Translations under genes and position numbers: made by a program | Shown here: piece after piece, positions 57,850 through 64,000 of the stretch | How positions within the stretch are numbered: the first letter of the stretch is position 1 | Layout: the number at the start of each line of letters is the position of its first letter | DNA from: Physcomitrium patens | Taxonomy: Eukaryota > Streptophyta > Bryopsida > Funariales > Funariaceae | DNA length: 64,000 bases | Direction: 5' to 3' | Assembly: GCF_000002425.4 (NCBI RefSeq) | Contig: NC_037275.1 | Coordinates: 8,950,450 to 9,014,449, forward strand | Notes under the pieces: model-generated | Seen by the model: only the letters and a program-made list of their open reading frames with translations | Told to the model about the DNA's origin: nothing | Databases searched by the model: none

Positions 57850-59000
57850 ACGATGAATGGACTTGAGTCACCTTTTAGATAATGATGCTCTTTTTGAAAT
57901 GAATCCAGGATTCCAAGGAGATCTTTATTGTAGATCTCATAATTAATCTTGGCCATTGAAATTTTTTTGGAATGGAAAGCTATTAGATGGAGTTTGTCAT
58001 GTACTCTCATTTGTGATAATATTGCATCCAAGGCAAAGTTTGATGCCTTTGTTTCCATGAAAAATGTCTTAAAAAAGTCAATACAATATAAAATTAGTGT
58101 AGAAGTAAACTCCCCTTTTAAAGCATCAAACAATACTTTGACTTCTTTATTCTACTTTAATTTGTCTTTACAAGTCAAATGTATAACTAAAGCTATAAAT
58201 TGAAAAACATTCTTGATGAAGATTCTATAATAATTGGCAAAGCCTAAAAATCATTACACATCTCTTATTGTTTTTAGAATCTTTTAATCTATGATAATTT
58301 GTACCTTCTATAGATCTATTATTGGTCATTTGTTTAAAATGATGTATCCTAGGGAGTCAATTTGAGTAGTATAAAAATATATTTTTTTTACTTGGCATAT
58401 TATCCTACATCTCTAAATTTTTGTAACACATGACAAATATGAACTTCATGCTCTTTTATATTTTTAGAGTAGATTAAGATGTTGTCTAAATAACAAATGA
58501 AAAAATCATCAAGAAATTTACAAGAGATATTATTCACTAAATTTTGAAAAGAAACTAATGCATTTATAAATCCAAAAGGCATGATATTATATTCAAAATA
58601 TCCATATATAATTTTAAATAAGTTTTTTATTCATCTCTTTTTTTAATATATATCAAATTATATGCTCTTTATAGATCTATTTTTGTTTAAATCTTTCCTT
58701 GATTGAATTGATCAAAAAATCTTGAAATCAAAAGTAGATGATATTTATTTTTAATAGTGATCTTATTGAATCCTTGATAGTCTACACATATCCATAGAGA
58801 TCTATCTTTTTTTATCACAAATAAGATAAGAGCCTCAGTTGGAGATTTATAATGGCATATGAAATTCTTAGCCAAATTATCATCAATGTACTTCTTGAAT
58901 GCAACTAACACATTTTGTGATAGGCTATAGATTGGTCCAAATGGTGATTGAATTCTTTCATGAAGATCAATGAGACAATTATAAGGACAATGCTTTAGAA
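57850..59000 (-). pseudogene. 2d RNase H and reverse transcriptase (fragments)
   Basis: RNase H at 57850-58133 (STLILYCIDFFKTFFMETKA, LIAFHSKKISMAKINYEIY). RT at 58400-58582 (MPFGFINALVSFQNLVNNI, FICYLDNILIYSKN, where YLDN replaces YLDD) and at 58687-58911 (LFVIKKDRSLWICVDYQGFN). Confidence 0.78.
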
Positions 59001-59636
59001 GAATATCTACATTCTTCTTTTTAAAAATGTCCTAGAAATCTTGATATTGGCTAAGAATACTACTTGATATCTTCTTACCATCAAAAATGATCGTGGTATA
59101 TATAGCAAAAGATAAACTTTTGTTTTGTAGCATGCATGAAAGGACTTGTATCTATCAATAAAAACTTAGATATACTAGACTTATATATTTCTACTTGACT
59201 AATAAGATTTTGGATTAAACTACTAAAAAAATTAAGATAATAAAAAATCCAATCTATTTAAGAATTATATTTTTTTAACTAAGATAATCCTAAATAATTG
59301 GATTAGATAAAGTTCTTATTATATTAAATATTATTATGCTATCATAATCTTTACTTGCTACATCTAAAAGAAAAATTTCATATATAACATCTTGAGAAGA
59401 TAGCAAATAAGGATCTATGACTTCTTCATGTATGGATTTAGTTTTTTTTAGTAACAAAATTTCTTATTTTTTAAAAAAATCTTTGACTATAAAACAAGCT
59501 GAGGGTCTTAAATCTAAAAAAGTTAAGACTTTGTGATTTTTTGGTCCTAAATAAACTTCTATTGTAAAACAAAGTGAAGAGTTTGAGGAGAAAATAAGAC
59601 CTTTATTAGAAATTACGCAAGATTTTAATTACATGA
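59001..59636 (-). pseudogene. 2d protease (fragments)
   Basis: Minus-strand protease and junction to RT, shredded, homologous to 2c 48108-48830. It ends at insert B just short of the gag-pol overlap. Confidence 0.65.
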
Positions 59637-60901
59637 TGTCATATTGTAATTGTTTATAATATGTAAAAATTAATTAAAATATATAATATATTTATAAGTT
59701 TTGATGTACATTAGAGTGTTTAGTATGTTAATATAAAAAGAGTTGATGTAAAAAAATTTATTTTGAGGTTTACTTATGCTGATTTTAATGTTTAAATTAT
59801 ATAGGACTTAGATATTTAGTATAAAATTTAAGAAGAAGATCGGGACTCAAAGATGAAGATACAAACCTCTTAAAAACTTATTTGGAGGGATGAAATCAAG
59901 GTATGGATGGATGAAGGCAAAAGATGAAGATCTTCATCCCTATTGATCAAAGGCCTTGCCTAATGGACATTCAGCAGGTTAATTGTGACTATAACAAGGA
60001 TTTCGGCAACTTTAAAAGGATCATTTAAGAATCAAAAGAAATTATTATAAGATATATGAATTGGGCTAAATTTTTTGCACAAAGTTTAGAAGATTTGGAG
60101 TTAGAGTGATGAAGTTATAGCCGTTTGAAGTGAAGGTATCTTTTTAAGACATACTATTGCTCTTTTGAGGATACAAGGAGTTTTACAATAGCTTTTGGAG
60201 ATTCGGAGATGTGGCTACGAAGGTGATTTCAAGACCTATAACTTTTATGAAATAATTTTTGTATTTAAAGTTTTTATGAAGGAGTTATAGAGCATTGAAA
60301 ATAGAATATGTAATTCTAAGGCAATAAATGAGTTGTTTTATTGATAGTAATAGTAGGAGCCATATCTTGAGTTTTTGAACAAATTTTTGGCTCAAAATTT
60401 CTAAAAAATAATTTTTATTAAATTAAAAAGATCTATATCAAAATTTTATGGTATTTGAATACTTAATTTATGAAATATGAAGAAAATTGTACGCAAGTGT
60501 ATGTAAGCAAGGATTTGAAGCTACTATTAGGATTTTGGTAATATGTAAAGATCCATAACAAATTTAAAATTCAAATTTTTTATGGTAGTTATCGAAAGTA
60601 CATCAATACTTCATGTAAATTTTTGGTTTATTTGAACAATCCAATCGTGAGATATGAGTTATTGAAATTTGGAAAAAATTCAATTTAAGGATATATAAGA
60701 TTTTATAATATTTTTATCACATTTTTGGTGATCTTTGGTACTTAGGGCTTGTGTAATTTTTCATATAGGAATAATTTTATATATAAACTTGATGTTTTTT
60801 TTTTTTTTTTTTTTTTTTTTATCTTGAGGCTTGATTCAATAATTATTGATAGCCAAAAGCCTAGCACGTTCTTAAGACAAATTCTCTCTACCGCGACAAC
60901 A
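59637..60901 (-). mobile_element. Insert B: LTR-like block, inverted relative to A
   Basis: 1265 bp, + strand starting TGTCATATTGTAATTG and ending CGCGACAACA, between 2d protease and gag. Reverse complement of insert A. Contains a poly-T run at about 60797-60821. Confidence 0.6.
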
Positions 60902-61980
60902 GTCCTTATTGTAGTAGAAAAAACTCATTTTTTAATACATTTTTTTTTGGTAACCATGTTTCTCATTTTGTGATTGCGTTGTTTCTTTGGATAATATTCA
61001 GGAATGTATTTAGCTTCTCTACAATATAAGCATAAGCCCTTTTGACATTGTCAAGTCTTTTTCTGTTCTGTGAGTGATTTAAAATGTATCATATCAATTT
61101 GCATTGGTTTTGGCCTTGATGAATAAATTTTTGAAAACTTCAAAGCTGCCATCATTATTTGATTTATTCCTCTTTAGCCAAGTATTTATTCTTGACATCT
61201 TTCAAATAATTTATTATCACATGCAATGACTTAAGCAATAAATTGTTCTAAAGATTATGTCTTTGGTATTGTCAATAAGAAATCTTTGAAATTATTCTTT
61301 AATCCATATCAAAATTGATTGATAGGGGCTTTGTCATTTTAGTCTATGTTGCAAGTAAGGTTTTGGAATTTAATAGCATATATAATGGCTCATTGTGATT
61401 CTTGCTATAAAGATAAGAGCTTCATCTCTATTATTCTTTGTCGATCATTTTTTCCAAATGTGGCCATAAATATTTTTAGGATTTGATACAAATCATAAAA
61501 GAGTCACAAATCCTTTTCTATTAAAGATACAAATCCAAAGAGAGCACTTCTTTATAAAATTAAGTCTATAAATCTGACTTGAATAAATCCATCAAGGTAT
61601 TGGAAGGGATGCAACTTTAGATAGAGCTTGATTTGTTGTAAAAATCCTCAAAATTTTAATCTTCTTCCATTAAATCTCTCAGGCATATTAATCCTTATTC
61701 CTATCATACTTTTAGCAAAACTCTTTGAATTTGGTTGTGAGGTTAATTTACTTACTTCTTTCAATTATACTTCTTGATGTAGACTTTGAACTTCTTTCAT
61801 ATACGTAGAAATAGTACTTTCATCATTTATGTTGAAAATAAATGAGATTTCTATTCTTAGAGTATTGATAAGCTCATGAAGATTTATAATAGTTATAAAT
61901 CTATTCTCACTATTACTAAGAATAGTATATCTAATTTTTTCTTCTACAAACAACTCAAATAATTTCAAAAAATTAAATTA
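60902..61980 (-). pseudogene. 2d gag (shredded)
   Basis: Minus strand. The N-terminal fragment 61765-61968 reads INLHELINTLRIEIS, as in 2b gag. The zinc knuckle near 61020-61065 reads CLYCREAKYIPEYY, with the zinc-binding His and the last Cys both changed to Tyr. The gag-pol overlap appears as CTACAATAAGGACT (about 60902-60915, reversed). 61981-62171 is the untranslated leader, with no gene. Confidence 0.72.
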
Positions 61981-62171
61981 AAGGAAGATAATCTATAACC
62001 TCTAATATCAAATGAAAATTTTCATAAAAAAAAATTTATTCTTTTTAAGAAAAAAATCATTGTTAAAAAATAAGGTTATTTATTTAAAAATAAATAGTTT
62101 GTAACCTTAAAAATATAAGAATAGAAGTGGAATAATCCACTTCTAAAATAAGACAAAAATAATAATTTATT

Positions 62172-62182
62172 ATTCTTGTCAA
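62172..62182 (-). promoter_or_regulatory. 2d self-primer binding site
   Basis: On the + strand ATTCTTGTCAA, 2 nt from the LTR edge. It matches the predicted mRNA start in the 5' LTR at 10 of 11 positions and in the 3' LTR at 9 of 11. Confidence 0.6.
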
Positions 62183-62184
62183 AC

Positions 62185-62710
62185 TATCAAGGACATGAAT
62201 CTTAAAGAAAAAAATCTTGAATACACTTTTGTATCACTGAAAAGAACTAGAAAGTCACTACAAGCATATAGTATTAAATTAGAATATTTATTGCCAAAAA
62301 AAAGACTAGAAAATCTTAAAATAAGACTAAAGATTAGAAAGGCATTGACAATAATGAAAAAGGCTTTACTCTTGCCTCTATATATATTCTTAACTAGCAA
62401 ACTATGTGGCAATATCTTATAAGAACTTCAAAACATGTTAACTTTGTAAGACATGTATCTTAACTTATAAGGCAAGTTTTTTATGTGTATGCTATATAGT
62501 TAGTTTATTCTACAAGCTATCAATATGTGGTTAATTTATTAATTAAGTTTTTAACCTATCAATCAATTACATATACATGTAAATTCAAAGCAACATCTAT
62601 AAAGTTTTTTAGGAAGGTTTTCTAAAAAATATTATAAAATAAATCTATTTTTATCTACTTCTATTTAATAATATAGATAAATATTAGAATAAATATATAT
62701 ACTCGTGACA
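62185..62710 (-). repeat. 2d 5' LTR
   Basis: Sense ends TGTCACGAGT and CCTTGATA, TATA box TATATATAG at about 62378-62386, predicted start ATTATTGTCAA (minus of 62345-62355). Confidence 0.76.
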
Positions 62711-62723
62711 CTTCTTCAATATA

Positions 62724-63644
62724 TATAAAAGATATGAATTTTGAAGAATAGAAGATCAAAACACACTTGTGTCACTCAAAAAGATTAAATAATCACTCAA
62801 AGATGATATAATATTAAATTACAATGGCTATTGCTAAAGAGAAGAAAACTAAAAAATCTTGAAATAAGACTAAGGACTACAAAGGAGTTGACAAGAGTGA
62901 AAGACTTTATTCTTATCTCTATATATAATCTAATTAAGAATTATGTCACAATATTCAATAAGACATCTAACACATATTGACTTTTTAAGATACATATCTT
63001 AACTTGTAAAGATTTTTTTTTATATGTGCATTATATAATTAGCTTGTTATACAATCTACCAATATAAGTGACTAAGTTAACTTATTGACCAAGTTTCTAA
63101 CCTACTAATCAACTACAAATATGTATAAAGTCAAAATTGCATTTATGAAGCTTTTAAAAAGCTTCTCTAGATGATATTATGAAATTAATCTATTTTTATT
63201 AAATTCTATTTAATCATATAGATAATTATTGAAGTAAATATATATATTTGTGACATTATTCTTTCTTCTCAAGCTAAGTTACACAAGAAGTAGTCATCAT
63301 CTTTCATAGATCTTATTATTCTTCATCTTGATTTTGATGGATGTGATTGATAAAAAGCTTTAATTTTCTTTATTGAATTTGTAAGATTCTAAGCTAACAG
63401 CCATATGTATTTATTAATATCATATTTATACCAATGAATAAGATATTTTAACTTATTTTAGCATTATCTTGAATCTAAGACTTCTTCCATCTCAAATTCA
63501 TAATTATTATCAACTTTTATAAGAAGAGGTGGCATTTGTCTTCTTCTTAAGATATTCATTATCTTATATGACTCAAAAAGAGACATGTAAAATACAAAAT
63601 GGATCTTCATGGACTCCAATAGATGTAATTGATAAACAATAGGA
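62724..63644 (-). mobile_element. 2e: 3' end of another minus-strand copy
   Basis: 3' LTR 62724-63255 (predicted start ACTCTTGTCAA on the minus strand of 62888-62898), a purine tract GAGAAGAAAGAATAA just inside, then 3' untranslated and chromodomain-equivalent sequence to 63644 (homologous to 54900-55210). The rest of the element is beyond the E1-type insertion and outside the window. Confidence 0.75.
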
Positions 63645-63664
63645 TGTTAGGGACATATTCCTTA

Positions 63665-63885
63665 GAACTTTCTGAAGAGAAGTTTCTAGAACCTTCTAGA
63701 AAACAAGCCTCTGGAACCTTTTAGAAGAGAAGCCTCTGGAACCTTTTAGAGAGAAGTTTCTAGAAGCTTCTAGAAAGGAAGTCTCTGGAACCTTCTAGAA
63801 GAGAAGTTTCTAGAAGCTTCTAGAAAGGAATCCCTTGGAACTTTCTAGAAGCTTCCTAGTTAATAGAAGTAGCTCGAGAAGCTTC
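63665..63885 (+). promoter_or_regulatory. Heat-shock-element array of the E1-type LTR
   Basis: Phased GAA/TTC runs, e.g. GAAGTTTCTAGAACCTTCTA from 63680, GAAGTTTCTAGAAGCTTCTA from 63753 and again from about 63803. Several have five consecutive perfect units at 2-nt spacing. The repeat modules differ in number and order from those in E1. Confidence 0.75.
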
Positions 63886-63896
63886 CTAAGTAGGAG

Positions 63897-63939
63897 TATA
63901 TATAGGGATCGAGGCTGAAGAGTTCTTCAGTCTCGACAA
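63897..63939 (+). promoter_or_regulatory. Core promoter and predicted 5' end of E1-type RNA
   Basis: TATATATA at 63897-63904, then AGTCTCGACAA at 63929-63939, 32 nt downstream, identical to the E1 start sequence that pairs with the E1 primer site. Confidence 0.65.
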
Positions 63940-64000
63940 CACATCTCTTGGAGTTCTAGCTCACCTTTCTGGTGTTGTTCTTGTACTCATCTGTTTAATC

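Larger units (their letters stand above)
53781..62710 (-). mobile_element. 2d: decayed minus-strand chromovirus carrying inserts A and B
   Basis: 3' LTR 53781-54311, chromodomain and integrase 54312-56594, RNase H/RT 57850-59000, protease to 59636, gag 60902-61968, 5' LTR 62185-62710. It lies in the 3' region of 2b: the 2b sequence ends TTTCT at 53780 and resumes CTTCT at 62711, a 5-bp target duplication with one transition. Inserts A (56595-57849) and B (59637-60901) came later. Confidence 0.84.
63645..64000 (+). repeat. E1-type 5' LTR, + strand, cut by the window end
   Basis: Starts TGTTAGGGACATATTCC and matches the reverse complement of 4493-4889 in its promoter-proximal half and in its module composition. 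It sits in the 2e 3' region. The element body lies to the right of the window. Confidence 0.86.

Overview
The window is nuclear DNA from a land plant. It holds one intact low-copy gene inside a deep nest of LTR retrotransposons. The gene (22892-27470, + strand) has nine exons whose phases join exactly into 989 codons. It reads as an orthologue of the chloroplast pentatricopeptide-repeat (PPR) protein DG1 of Arabidopsis. No bacterial, organellar, tRNA, rRNA or CRISPR feature is supported. The clade is not fixed by the sequence; the retrotransposon types (self-primed chromoviruses, an Athila-branch element with an extra ORF) make me lean weakly to a seed-free plant.

Layout. 1-4889: minus-strand Ty3/gypsy chromovirus 'E1', cut by the window edge, inserted in an older relative '2a' (4890-7746). 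2a sits in the reverse transcriptase of an old Ty1/copia element whose pieces run from 7747 to about 20110. The same copia is also split by 'E3' (8772-17395), a complete gypsy element with two 1321-bp LTRs and an unusual pol. 20111-22030 is GC-richer unique sequence with fragments of an unidentified decayed gene; 22031-22891 is the upstream region of the DG1-like gene. From 29007 to the end an AT-rich nest follows: + strand copy '2b' (29007-33137, resuming at 52251-53780 and about 62711-62723) is split by minus copies '2c' (33138-52250), '2d' (53781-62710) and '2e' (62724-63644). 2c carries 'E4' (36349-46244), a nearly intact young element with a perfect 5-bp target duplication, plus LTR-like inserts C and D. 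2d carries LTR-like inserts A and B in inverted orientation. A second E1-type LTR starts at 63645 and runs off the window.

Most interesting. E1 and its AT-rich relatives lack a tRNA primer site next to the LTR. Instead, 2 nt inside the LTR lie 11 nt complementary to the predicted 5' end of their own mRNA, about 32 nt downstream of a TATA box, and this pairing recurs with covarying sequence in E1, 2a, 2b, 2c and 2d. That is the arrangement of self-primed Tf1/sushi elements. E1-type LTRs also carry dense, perfectly phased heat-shock elements in tandemly duplicated modules upstream of the TATA box, suggesting a heat-driven, self-primed plant retrotransposon family. E4 has a 564-residue extra ORF after integrase; E3 has a pol resembling sequences I associate with fungi.

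Functionally, the DG1-like gene is the only clear host gene. Everything else is transposon sequence in different stages of decay, with young copies (E4, E3) at ordinary base composition and old copies strongly AT-shifted, mostly by C-to-T type changes.
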